DNA of 6,037 nucleotides from Methanobrevibacter sp. (lineage in GTDB: Archaea > Methanobacteriota > Methanobacteria > Methanobacteriales > Methanobacteriaceae): positions 18,116 through 24,152 of the forward strand of contig JABUVA010000019.1 in the NCBI GenBank assembly GCA_021442885.1, in the 5' to 3' direction. Positions 1-5,572 of this stretch are shown in pieces. Numbering within the stretch: position 1 is the stretch's first letter; each line of letters opens with the position of its first letter. Below the pieces are notes generated by a model. The model was not told the origin of the DNA. It made no database searches and saw nothing but the letters and a program-made list of their open reading frames with translations. A program made the position numbers and the translations under genes.

Positions 1-40
1 AACAGAATTCTGTATTATAGATAGTAATATTACATTGCTT

Positions 41-72
41 GTGACATTTCATCAAGTAACTTGTAATGACAC
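41..72. repeat. Imperfect stem-loop, 41-48 with 65-72
   Basis: GTGACATT at 41-48 pairs with AATGACAC at 65-72 with a single A-A mismatch. Inside it sits a small second stem, CAAG (53-56) with CTTG (60-63). The arms are short and the DNA is AT-rich, so chance is possible. It is listed because it is one of three nested stem-loops in a row in this gene-free stretch. No function can be assigned. Confidence 0.3.
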
Positions 73-81
73 CAAAAAGAG

Positions 82-115
82 TGGGAGTGATGCAATGCAT
101 CTAAACTACTTCCCA
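82..115 (+). terminator. Hairpin followed by T-rich tract, possible plus-strand terminator
   Basis: TGGG (82-85) pairs with CCCA (112-115) and AGT (86-88) with ACT (108-110), leaving T111 bulged. An inner stem GATGC (89-93) pairs with GCATC (97-101) around the loop AAT. Bases 102-107 are unpaired on the right side. On the plus strand the hairpin is followed at 115-126 by AAATTTTATTTT, the arrangement of a terminator. It would serve a plus-strand transcript entering from the left, which cannot be seen in this window. Archaeal termination depends mainly on T-tracts, so the hairpin may be incidental. Confidence 0.3.
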
Positions 116-144
116 AATTTTATTTTAAATTCATATCATAGATA

Positions 145-216
145 TAATAATTCAATAGCTGAGATTGGTGTAAAAACCATAGTATGGCTTTAGAACCAAT
201 CATAGCTAGAATTTTA
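145..216. repeat. Long imperfect inverted repeat / extended hairpin
   Basis: A 72-base segment folds into a long interrupted stem. GATTGGT (163-169) pairs with ACCAATC (195-201), TAGCT (156-160) with AGCTA (204-208), AATTC (149-153) with GAATT (209-213), and TAA (145-147) with TTA (214-216). The interruptions are one A-A mismatch (162/202), one G-T pair (161/203), an AA bulge at 154-155 and a T bulge at 148. The interior has a 7 by 7 base internal loop and a tip stem CCAT (177-180) with ATGG (184-187). About 20 pairs of outer stem is more than I expect by chance even in AT-rich DNA. It could be a processed or terminating 3' UTR structure of the minus-strand operon, a small structured RNA on either strand, or a remnant of a short inverted-repeat element. 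Confidence 0.5.
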
Positions 217-228
217 CAGAAAAAACTG
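217..228 (-). terminator. T-tract downstream of the lhr-flavodoxin-DUF5518 operon
   Basis: Read on the minus strand this is CAGTTTTTTCTG, with a run of six T (220-225) about 35 bases past the stop codon of the last operon gene. T-runs are the main intrinsic termination signal in archaea, so this is a reasonable terminator. The surrounding minus strand is AT-rich, and the long hairpin at 145-216 lies immediately beyond it. No other T-run this long lies between the stop codon and the hairpin. Confidence 0.35.
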
Positions 229-261
229 CTTTAAATTTCATAATTTAATTTTATAGTACGA

Positions 262-630
262 TTATTTCCGGTCTGTTATAAATCCTCCAACTGCACCAGC
301 TATTCCCATTATTATAATATATTCAATAATACTTGCTGCAACGATAAAGAGGCTTGATACTCCAGAGACGGTAAATCCTACAAGACCTCCAAATAGTCCC
401 ATTCTAGCTCCACCAATAGTTGTAAATATTATAAATATTATACTTCCTATAATACTTCCAAATGCACCAGCTAGTGCTGCATTCCATAATCCAGATTTCG
501 CACCGTCATGAACCATTACTCCAACTATAAATCCTACGATTATAAGGCCTATATATTCATAACGTCCAAAGAACATTTCTACTATTAATGTTAGTATAAA
601 TCCAAAAAATACGGTTCCCCATTTTGCCAT
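262..630 (-). CDS. DUF5518-like small membrane protein
   Basis: This 122-residue protein is almost wholly hydrophobic and rich in Gly, Ile and Phe. About four membrane segments are visible, near residues 5-21, 25-41, 48-72 and 78-116 (the last long enough for two passes), and it ends in the charged tail TDRK. The pattern of Gly-rich helices with an early loop (about residues 41-47, HDGAKSG) matches the small membrane proteins annotated as DUF5518 in methanogens. The family assignment is from memory of the pattern, and no biochemical function is known. The ATG at 628-630 is chosen because a strong AAGGTGAT site precedes it by five bases. It is the last gene of the minus-strand operon, 12 bases after the flavodoxin stop. 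I see no catalytic motif or binding site. Confidence 0.85.
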   Translation of the reverse strand: MAKWGTVFFGFILTLIVEMFFGRYEYIGLIIVGFIVGVMVHDGAKSGLWNAALAGAFGSIIGSIIFIIFTTIGGARMGLFGGLVGFTVSGVSSLFIVAASIIEYIIIMGIAGAVGGFITDRK

Positions 631-635
631 TTTAT

Positions 636-643
636 ATCACCTT
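636..643 (-). promoter_or_regulatory. Ribosome-binding site overlapping the flavodoxin stop codon
   Basis: On the minus strand the junction reads TGAAGGTGATATAAAATG. AAGGTGAT is a near-ideal complement of the archaeal 16S rRNA 3' end, and its first A is the last base of the flavodoxin TGA. Ribosomes ending on the flavodoxin gene therefore stop on the next gene's binding site, which favours reinitiation. It fixes the DUF5518-like start at 630. Confidence 0.8.
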
Positions 644-1110
644 CATAATGTTATTTTGTCTATAAAAGTATTTATGTTTTTTTCTAAATTTTCTTCTATA
701 TCTTTTGTTGTTAGTGCTAGTGTGCATTCTAATTGTTTATCACATTCTTCACTCATTTTTACTAGGGCTTTTTCATATCCTCCACTCATACATGTTACAA
801 ATCCGGCTATTTTTTTGAAATCTTTGATATTTCTATTGATATAAGTAGCTACAGGTGTTGCTATGTTTGAAGCCCATACAGGAGAACCAATTATTGTTAA
901 ATCATAATTTGAAGGGTTTTTTGAAGTAGGATTAATTTCACTTAACCTACCAGTTGATGCATTGAACCCTCCTTTTATCCATCCAATTTTTCCTTTGTAA
1001 TGATTGTTGTCTGTGATTTCTTCAATATCTGCATTTAATTTCTCTTTTAATATATTAGCTATTTTTTTAGTTACTCCTGTTCTAGAGTAATATACAATTA
1101 GTACTTTCAT
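643..1110 (-). CDS. Flavodoxin family protein
   Basis: This is a 155-residue soluble FMN-binding electron carrier or small flavodoxin-type oxidoreductase. The N-terminal beta strand MKVLIVYYS leads into the phosphate-binding loop S9-R-T-G-V-T14, the standard FMN site. The loop G75-S-P-V-W-A80 followed by P86 is the flavin-ring loop typical of flavodoxins, and the strand and loop F104-VTCMSGG at 104-111 is the third FMN-contacting region. The segment at 41-58 (KIGWIKGGFNAS and following) resembles an insert I recall from flavodoxins of Methanobacteriales. Length is normal for a single-domain flavodoxin. There is no signal peptide or iron-sulfur cysteine cluster, so it should be cytoplasmic. 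It lies 9 bases after the helicase gene and 12 before the DUF5518-like gene. The ATG at 1108-1110 follows AAGTGAT. Its redox partner cannot be told from the sequence. Confidence 0.92.
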   Translation of the reverse strand: MKVLIVYYSRTGVTKKIANILKEKLNADIEEITDNNHYKGKIGWIKGGFNASTGRLSEINPTSKNPSNYDLTIIGSPVWASNIATPVATYINRNIKDFKKIAGFVTCMSGGYEKALVKMSEECDKQLECTLALTTKDIEENLEKNINTFIDKITL

Positions 1111-1113
1111 TTT

Positions 1114-1120
1114 ATCACTT
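1114..1120 (-). promoter_or_regulatory. Ribosome-binding site overlapping the helicase stop codon
   Basis: The minus-strand junction reads TGAAGTGATAAAATG. AAGTGAT begins on the last base of the helicase TGA and ends three bases before the flavodoxin ATG. It is weaker than the downstream site (AAGTG in place of AGGTG) but has the same layout, supporting coupled translation of the operon. Confidence 0.65.
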
Positions 1121-3720
1121 CAATAGTATTCTTCATCTAATTTTGTTTTTATTTTTTCAATTATTGCCTTATGCATTCTTTTTGTAAATTCTGCTTTATC
1201 ATTTTGATTTAAAACGTCTAAATATCCTTGTGAAACTAGATTGAAAGCAAATGGGCTTGGAATTACAGTATTAATGACTTTAATTTCCATTTCTCCACTG
1301 TTAATCCATCTTATTACTTTCAATGCATTTTCAACATCCATATAATCTTCTAATGCTTCACGCCTTGCTTCATTTAATATTGGGAAGTTATTATCCATTT
1401 CCTGAACATATTTAAGTAATATTTTACCTCTTACTTGCTGTCTGCCTGCTGATTTTTTTTCTCCTTTATAATTTCTAAGTGTCATTAATGATCTGCCTGC
1501 ACAATGTCTAAATCTACTAGCTAGTGTTTCAGTTTTATTTAAAGCCTGTGTTAGGATATTTCTAAAGTTATCTGGTGTTAATTCTTTAAATGATTCTAAA
1601 CCTCCAATTTTACCATCTGAACTTAAATAAAATCCATTATCTGATATGGAAATTGTAATATTAACATTATATCTTTTTGCAACTAAATATGCTGTTGCTC
1701 TTGATAGTGCATCATTTACTTTTCTACCAAATAAACTATGGAAAATAACGAATTTTTTCCCTCCAAATCCAGTATAATATTCTATTAACATTTTTCTATT
1801 ACTTGGTATTGCAGCATATTTGTATTGTTCAACAAAGTATTCATATATTGAATTAGCTGCAAATTCATCAACATATAAATAATCATATATAAATTCCATT
1901 ATTTCTTCTTTTTTTCTATTGTATTGGAATTTGGAGTTCATCAAATCTCTAAATCTTTGAATATCTAATGCTAAATCAAATGATAATGGAAGCTGTTGGC
2001 TAAACCAGGAGGGTATTGTAGGAGGTCCAATAGATGGAGTAACATTTATTGTCATTCCTTTTCCATAGTTAAATCTATAGGTTTTTCCACCTAGAACAAA
2101 TGTGTCTCCTTTTTTAAGTCTTTCCATAAAATCTTCTTCAACTGTTCCAATAACTTCATTATTGCATTTAACAGCTACTCCTGAACTATCAGGGATTGTT
2201 CCAATATTTGTTGAGTAAAGCATTCTAGCTAGTTTTCCTCTTTTTCCAAATGTATTTTCTTTATAATCAATCCAAATTTTAGCATAAACATATCTATCTT
2301 CAAGTTCAACATATTCTCCAGCTAAATAGCTTAAAACATCTTCATAGTCATCTCTAGAAAGATTTTTATAACAATAACTTTTTCTAATAACATCATATCC
2401 ATAATCAATATCCCATTTGTTTTCAATACTCATTCCATACAAATGTTGGGCTAAAACATCAAGACAATCAGTTGGGATTTTGATTTTATCAATTTTACCT
2501 TCTTTTGCATCTTTTAAAAGAACAGAACACTCTACAAGGTCATCTCTATCTGTAATTATTATTTTACCTTTAGATTTCTCATGTAATTTATGTCCACTTC
2601 TTCCAATTCTCTGTAATGCTCTAGCTACTGATTTTGGAGAATTTATAAGAATTACTAAATCAATATATCCAATATCAATTCCTAATTCTAATGAAGTTGA
2701 ACAAATAACACATTTAAGCTCTCCTTTTTTTAATTTTTCCTCTGTTTCTAGTCTAACTTCTTTTGAAAGAGAGGAATGGTGGGCCATTATATTTTTATTG
2801 TTGTAATGATAGGGAAACATTTCTTTTAGGTTATGAACATATCTTTCTGTTCCACTACGTGTATTTGTAAATATTAATGTTGTTTTATTTTCCCAAATCA
2901 AGTCATCAAGCATATCATACATTGCAAGACGAGTATCTTCACTATCTGCAAGTACAATATCACTAACAGGAGATAATACTTCTATATCAAGTTCTTTTAG
3001 ATAGTTAACATCAACAATTTTACAGTCACGCCCAACACCATATTCATATCCTACTAAAAACTTAGCCATTTCATCTAAAGGACTTACAGTTGCAGAAAGT
3101 CCAATTCTAGTATAATTACCAATTAAATGTTGTAATCGTTCTAAGGATAAACTTAAATGAACTCCACGTTTATTTTCAGCAATGGAATGTATTTCATCAA
3201 TTATAACATATTTAACATTGCTTAATTTCTCTCTAAACTTAGGAGCAACAAGTAAAATAGATAATGTTTCAGGAGTTGTTATAAGAATATGTGGTGGTTT
3301 TTTAAGCATTTTTTGGCGCTGATATTGTGTTGTATCACCAGTTCTAACAGCTTTTCTAATGCCTAATTTTTTACCTCCAATTTTTTCAATACCTTCTAAA
3401 GGTTCATCAAGATTTTTTTCAATATCATTATCTAAAGCCTTTAAGGGTGAAATATAAATACAATAAACCTTATCTTCAAGTTTATCTTCATCAGATAATT
3501 TAGTAAGTTCACTAATTATTGAAAGAAATGCTGTTAATGTCTTTCCTGAACCTGTTGGGGAGGATACTAAAATATTGTTTTTTTTATGAATATCTATTAG
3601 TGATCTTTTCTGAGCAGGTGTAAAATCATTAAAAGTCTCATCAAACCATTGTCTAACCCAAGGATGTAATGTTTTGTAAATCTGCTTTTTTGAATAACTT
3701 TTCTCTTGTTTTGTTATCAT
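1120..3720 (-). CDS. lhr: Lhr-family ATP-dependent helicase (Lhr-core)
   Basis: This 866-residue superfamily 2 helicase of the Lhr (large helicase-related) type moves on nucleic acid using ATP; archaeal members are linked to DNA repair and RNA-DNA hybrid remodelling. Visible motifs in order are a Q-motif-like FTPAQ at 33-37, Walker [10 protein letters not shown] at 53-61, motif Ia SPLKAL at 91-96, TTPETL at 149-153, motif II DEIH at 175-178, motif III SAT at 209-211, motif [11 protein letters not shown] at 284-292, motif [10 protein letters not shown] at 341-349, and motif [10 protein letters not shown] at 370-377. After the two RecA domains come family-typical regions: IPSW...PLSFDLA at 569-584, [15 protein letters not shown] at 661-675, and FRHCAGRSL at 737-745. 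Length fits Lhr-core; the large C-terminal extension of E. coli Lhr is absent. All catalytic residues are present. It is the first gene of the operon, and the ATG at 3718-3720 is preceded by GTGTGAT. The archaeal subgroup (Lhr1 or Lhr2) cannot be settled by eye. Confidence 0.95.
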   Translation of the reverse strand: MITKQEKSYSKKQIYKTLHPWVRQWFDETFNDFTPAQKRSLIDIHKKNNILVSSPTGSGKTLTAFLSIISELTKLSDEDKLEDKVYCIYISPLKALDNDIEKNLDEPLEGIEKIGGKKLGIRKAVRTGDTTQYQRQKMLKKPPHILITTPETLSILLVAPKFREKLSNVKYVIIDEIHSIAENKRGVHLSLSLERLQHLIGNYTRIGLSATVSPLDEMAKFLVGYEYGVGRDCKIVDVNYLKELDIEVLSPVSDIVLADSEDTRLAMYDMLDDLIWENKTTLIFTNTRSGTERYVHNLKEMFPYHYNNKNIMAHHSSLSKEVRLETEEKLKKGELKCVICSTSLELGIDIGYIDLVILINSPKSVARALQRIGRSGHKLHEKSKGKIIITDRDDLVECSVLLKDAKEGKIDKIKIPTDCLDVLAQHLYGMSIENKWDIDYGYDVIRKSYCYKNLSRDDYEDVLSYLAGEYVELEDRYVYAKIWIDYKENTFGKRGKLARMLYSTNIGTIPDSSGVAVKCNNEVIGTVEEDFMERLKKGDTFVLGGKTYRFNYGKGMTINVTPSIGPPTIPSWFSQQLPLSFDLALDIQRFRDLMNSKFQYNRKKEEIMEFIYDYLYVDEFAANSIYEYFVEQYKYAAIPSNRKMLIEYYTGFGGKKFVIFHSLFGRKVNDALSRATAYLVAKRYNVNITISISDNGFYLSSDGKIGGLESFKELTPDNFRNILTQALNKTETLASRFRHCAGRSLMTLRNYKGEKKSAGRQQVRGKILLKYVQEMDNNFPILNEARREALEDYMDVENALKVIRWINSGEMEIKVINTVIPSPFAFNLVSQGYLDVLNQNDKAEFTKRMHKAIIEKIKTKLDEEYY

Positions 3721-3825
3721 TTAATCACACAATCAGATATTAATGGATAGAATTATAAACTTAAATATGTATATTATTAATAAAATCTTTTTTAAATTTA
3801 CTCTTATAAAAATGGTGTTGTTAAT
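3721..3825. promoter_or_regulatory. Divergent promoter region between lhr and the HEAT-repeat gene
   Basis: This 105-bp AT-rich spacer separates divergently read genes and must hold both promoters. For the plus-strand gene the best TATA candidate is TTAAATAT at 3761-3768, which would place transcription start near 3790; the ribosome-binding site GGTG at 3814-3817 lies 8 bases before the ATG. For lhr the best minus-strand TATA candidate is TTTATAAT (3759 down to 3752), giving start near 3729 and a very short leader just including GTGTGAT (3730 down to 3724). Exact boxes are uncertain because the whole spacer is A/T-rich. No clear operator palindrome was found. Confidence 0.5.
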
Positions 3826-4686
3826 ATGAATATTGAACAAGCAATTCAAAATTTAAAAGATGATGATGTAGCTATTAGAAAAGAAGCTATTGAAAGTTTA
3901 AGTGGATGTAGTGATGAAAATATAATTGATGATTTATTAATTGCTGTTACAGATGATAATGCACAAGTAAGATTTAAAGCTGCAGAAATTTTAGGTAATT
4001 TTGGAGATTCTGCTTTTGATAAATTAACTAAAGAGTATGAAAATTCAGATGGTAAAAACAAACGTTTTTTCGGATTTGCACTTAAAGAAACAGGAAACCC
4101 TAAAGCAATTGAATACTTTGTAAAAACTGTTGATGATGAAGATTTTGGTGTAAGAAAAGTAGCTATTAGGGCATTAGGTGAGCTTAAAGCAGAAAATGAA
4201 TTAGATTCTATTTCCAAAGGCCTTGAAGATGAAGATTGGGGTGTAAGGCTTGCAGCTATCTATGCACTAGGAGACATTGCAAGTGAAGAATCTATTGACT
4301 TAATTAAAAAAGCTAGAAGAAAAGAAAAAGATAAAGACTTTAAAAAATCTTGTAATAAAGCTCTTAAAAAAGCTGAAAAAGTGTTAAAGGCTAAAAAATC
4401 AGGAAAAACAGTTTCCAATGTTATTCCAATGTCTAGAATTAAAGAAATGGAAAATTCCAATCTTAATAAGGCTATTAAAGAATATGAAAAATATGTAACT
4501 GAAGGTCAGCCAAAAGATGCTCCATACAAGAGGTTATGTATTATTTACAGAAAAAATAATGATTACGATAATGAAATTAGAGTTATAAAAAGAGCTATTG
4601 AAGTATTATCTGATAAAAAACCTGGAAAAGAAGAATATTTCCAAAAAAGATTGGATAAAATGTTTAAAGACATTAGTAAAATATGA
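3826..4686 (+). CDS. HEAT-repeat (PBS lyase-like) protein with TPR-like C-terminus
   Basis: This 286-residue soluble protein is built of paired helices. HEAT-like repeats of about 30 residues are visible at roughly 4-33, 34-62, 94-124 and 126-155. They share the core D/E-D-D-x-x-V-R-x-x-A-x-x-x-L-G, seen as AQVRFKAAEILG (46-57), FGVRKVAIRALG (107-118) and WGVRLAAIYALG (138-149). Residues 65-91 look like a degenerate repeat. A Lys-rich stretch (161-197) follows. The tail is TPR-like: LNKAIKEYEKYVTEG (213-227), then APYKRLCIIYRKNNDYDNEIRVIKRAIEVLS (232-262). Despite the PBS-lyase HEAT family name, nothing suggests phycobilin chemistry; such folds are protein-binding scaffolds. There is no signal peptide or membrane segment. 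The ATG follows GGTG by 8 bases. It appears monocistronic, divergent from lhr and convergent with the omega-amidase gene. Its partner is unknown. Confidence 0.9.
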   Translation: MNIEQAIQNLKDDDVAIRKEAIESLSGCSDENIIDDLLIAVTDDNAQVRFKAAEILGNFGDSAFDKLTKEYENSDGKNKRFFGFALKETGNPKAIEYFVKTVDDEDFGVRKVAIRALGELKAENELDSISKGLEDEDWGVRLAAIYALGDIASEESIDLIKKARRKEKDKDFKKSCNKALKKAEKVLKAKKSGKTVSNVIPMSRIKEMENSNLNKAIKEYEKYVTEGQPKDAPYKRLCIIYRKNNDYDNEIRVIKRAIEVLSDKKPGKEEYFQKRLDKMFKDISKI

Positions 4687-4721
4687 TATTTAGGATATTT
4701 TATCTAATTTATAAATATCAT
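4683..4721. terminator. Inverted repeat spanning both convergent stop codons
   Basis: ATGATATTTA (4683-4692) and TAAATATCAT (4712-4721) are perfect 10-bp inverted arms, with an inner GATA-TTT-TATC stem (4694-4704). The left arm contains the TGA of the HEAT-repeat gene (4684-4686) and the TAA of the omega-amidase gene (4690-4692). On the plus strand it runs into TTTCTTTTATTTTTAA (4721-4736), a good T-rich terminator tail for the HEAT-repeat gene. On the minus strand the downstream sequence is only weakly T-rich (ATATTTTAC), so a two-way terminator is possible but less sure in that direction. Confidence 0.6.
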
Positions 4722-5520
4722 TTCTTTTATTTTTAATTAATGGAAGTTCTTCTCTTATTCTTTTTATTTCATCTAAATCTATTTTAGATATTAATAACTC
4801 TTCTTCATAATCTCCTTCAACAACTACTTCTCCCCAAGGGTTAGTAATAATAGAATGACCATAAGAGTTATAATTAGCATCATTGTCTAACGCTGGTGCT
4901 ACACCAATACAGTATACTTGATTATCTAATGCTCTAGCTCTAAACAACAACTCCCAATGTGCAGGACCTGTTGTTAAATTAAAAGCTCCTGGATAGAATA
5001 ATAATTTTGCACCTTCATTTACCATTAATCTTGCAAGTTCTGGAAAACGTATATCATAACATATTCCAATACCTATTTTTCCAAAATCAGTTTCAGCAAC
5101 TGTAATATCATTACCTGCAGTTAATGTATCTGATTCTTTAAAATAAATTTTATCTTTTACATCAATATCAAATAAATGCATTTTTTGATGTTTAGCTATA
5201 ATTTCTCCATTTTTATCAAATAAATAGCTAGTATTATATATGTTTTTGTTTTTTATCTCAGAAATAGATCCAGAAAGGATGTAAACATTATTTGTTTTAG
5301 CCATTTCAGATATTTTTTTTAATGTTAAACTGTCATTTTCATTTTCACAGTATTCTACGAATTTTTCATTTTCATAAGGACAATTAAACATTTCAGGTAA
5401 AACAATAAAATCAGCATTATTAGCTACTGCTTTTTCAATCATTTCAATAGCTTTTTTAATATTTTTTTCTTTATTGTCAACAACTTGCATTTGACATAGT
5501 GCAATTGTTATTTCATTCAT
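4690..5520 (-). CDS. Omega-amidase, Nit2-type carbon-nitrogen hydrolase
   Basis: This 276-residue nitrilase-superfamily enzyme is predicted to hydrolyse 2-oxoglutaramate and 2-oxosuccinamate to 2-oxo acids plus ammonia (omega-amidase). The catalytic triad is present as E43 (LPEMFNCPY), K113 (KHQKMHLFDID) and C154 (GIGICYDIRFPELA). The block YPGAFNLTTGPAHWELL at 176-192 and the blocks RALDNQVY (196-203), YGHSIITNPWGEV (220-232) and KNKRNDIY (263-270) follow the eukaryotic Nit2/omega-amidase pattern closely, more so than generic amidases. Length is that of a single-domain Nit2. ATG at 5518-5520 is preferred: an upstream in-frame GTG (5527-5529) would add three residues but forms part of AAGTG, a weak ribosome-binding site six bases before the ATG. 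It has no signal peptide, so it is cytoplasmic. There is no glutamine transaminase neighbour, so its substrate role rests on similarity alone. Confidence 0.9.
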   Translation of the reverse strand: MNEITIALCQMQVVDNKEKNIKKAIEMIEKAVANNADFIVLPEMFNCPYENEKFVEYCENENDSLTLKKISEMAKTNNVYILSGSISEIKNKNIYNTSYLFDKNGEIIAKHQKMHLFDIDVKDKIYFKESDTLTAGNDITVAETDFGKIGIGICYDIRFPELARLMVNEGAKLLFYPGAFNLTTGPAHWELLFRARALDNQVYCIGVAPALDNDANYNSYGHSIITNPWGEVVVEGDYEEELLISKIDLDEIKRIREELPLIKNKRNDIYKLDKIS

Positions 5521-5543
5521 TTTAAACACTTAAAAAATTAAAT

Positions 5544-5572
5544 TAAAGTATGATGTTTGTTATCATACTTTA
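5544..5572 (-). terminator. Perfect 11-bp hairpin terminator overlapping a stop codon
   Basis: TAAAGTATGAT (5544-5554) and ATCATACTTTA (5562-5572) are exact reverse complements around a 7-base loop. On the minus strand the first arm includes the TAA stop (5572-5570) of the PsbP-like gene, and the second arm is followed by the T-rich ATTTAATTTTTTAAG (5543-5529), so it reads as an intrinsic terminator for that gene. The plus-strand side lacks a T-tract. Because the omega-amidase start lies only about 24 bases further, the palindrome could instead or also act as an operator for that gene. Confidence 0.65.

Larger units (their letters stand above)
1..261. other. Gene-free region with several palindromes
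   Basis: No reading frame of convincing length or composition lies here on either strand, and I see no tRNA-like cloverleaf. The stretch follows the stop codon of the minus-strand DUF5518-like gene, so at least its right part should be that operon's 3' untranslated region and terminator. It contains perfect short palindromes at 2-13 (ACAGAATTCTGT), 24-33 (GTAATATTAC), 53-63 (CAAGT-A-ACTTG), 89-101 (GATGCA-A-TGCATC) and 133-145 (ATATC-ATA-GATAT). It also contains larger imperfect hairpins at 41-72, 82-115 and 145-216. What lies to the left of the window is unknown, so part of the region may be the control region or 3' end of another gene. Confidence 0.6.

Noticed and set aside
88..162. C/D box guide RNA (GTGATGC as C box, CTGA at 159-162 as D box)
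   Set aside because: The C box has a mismatch, no internal C'/D' pair is visible, and the CTGA lies inside the long hairpin.
145..218. H/ACA guide RNA (hairpin followed by ACA at 216-218)
   Set aside because: The internal loop lies about 22 bases before the ACA, not the usual 14-16, and the upper stem is too short with no visible K-turn.
656..844. Plus-strand open frame of 62 codons
   Set aside because: It lies wholly antisense to the flavodoxin gene, has no ribosome-binding site and no recognisable domain.
2417..2806. Plus-strand open frame of 129 codons
   Set aside because: It is antisense to the helicase motifs IV-VI region, which is unmistakably coding; its composition (Ser, Leu, Ile and Phe rich) is that of a mirror frame.
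3846..4217. Minus-strand open frame of 123 codons
   Set aside because: It is antisense to the HEAT repeats; the Ser/Leu/Ala-rich repetitive sequence simply mirrors the repeats.
4260..4460. Minus-strand open frame of 66 codons
   Set aside because: It is antisense to the Lys-rich part of the HEAT-repeat gene, so its Phe/Leu richness is an artefact of AAA/AAG codons.
5527..5529. GTG as start of the omega-amidase gene
   Set aside because: It would leave no ribosome-binding site, since the GTG itself belongs to the AAGTG site of the ATG at 5518-5520, and it adds only three non-conserved residues.
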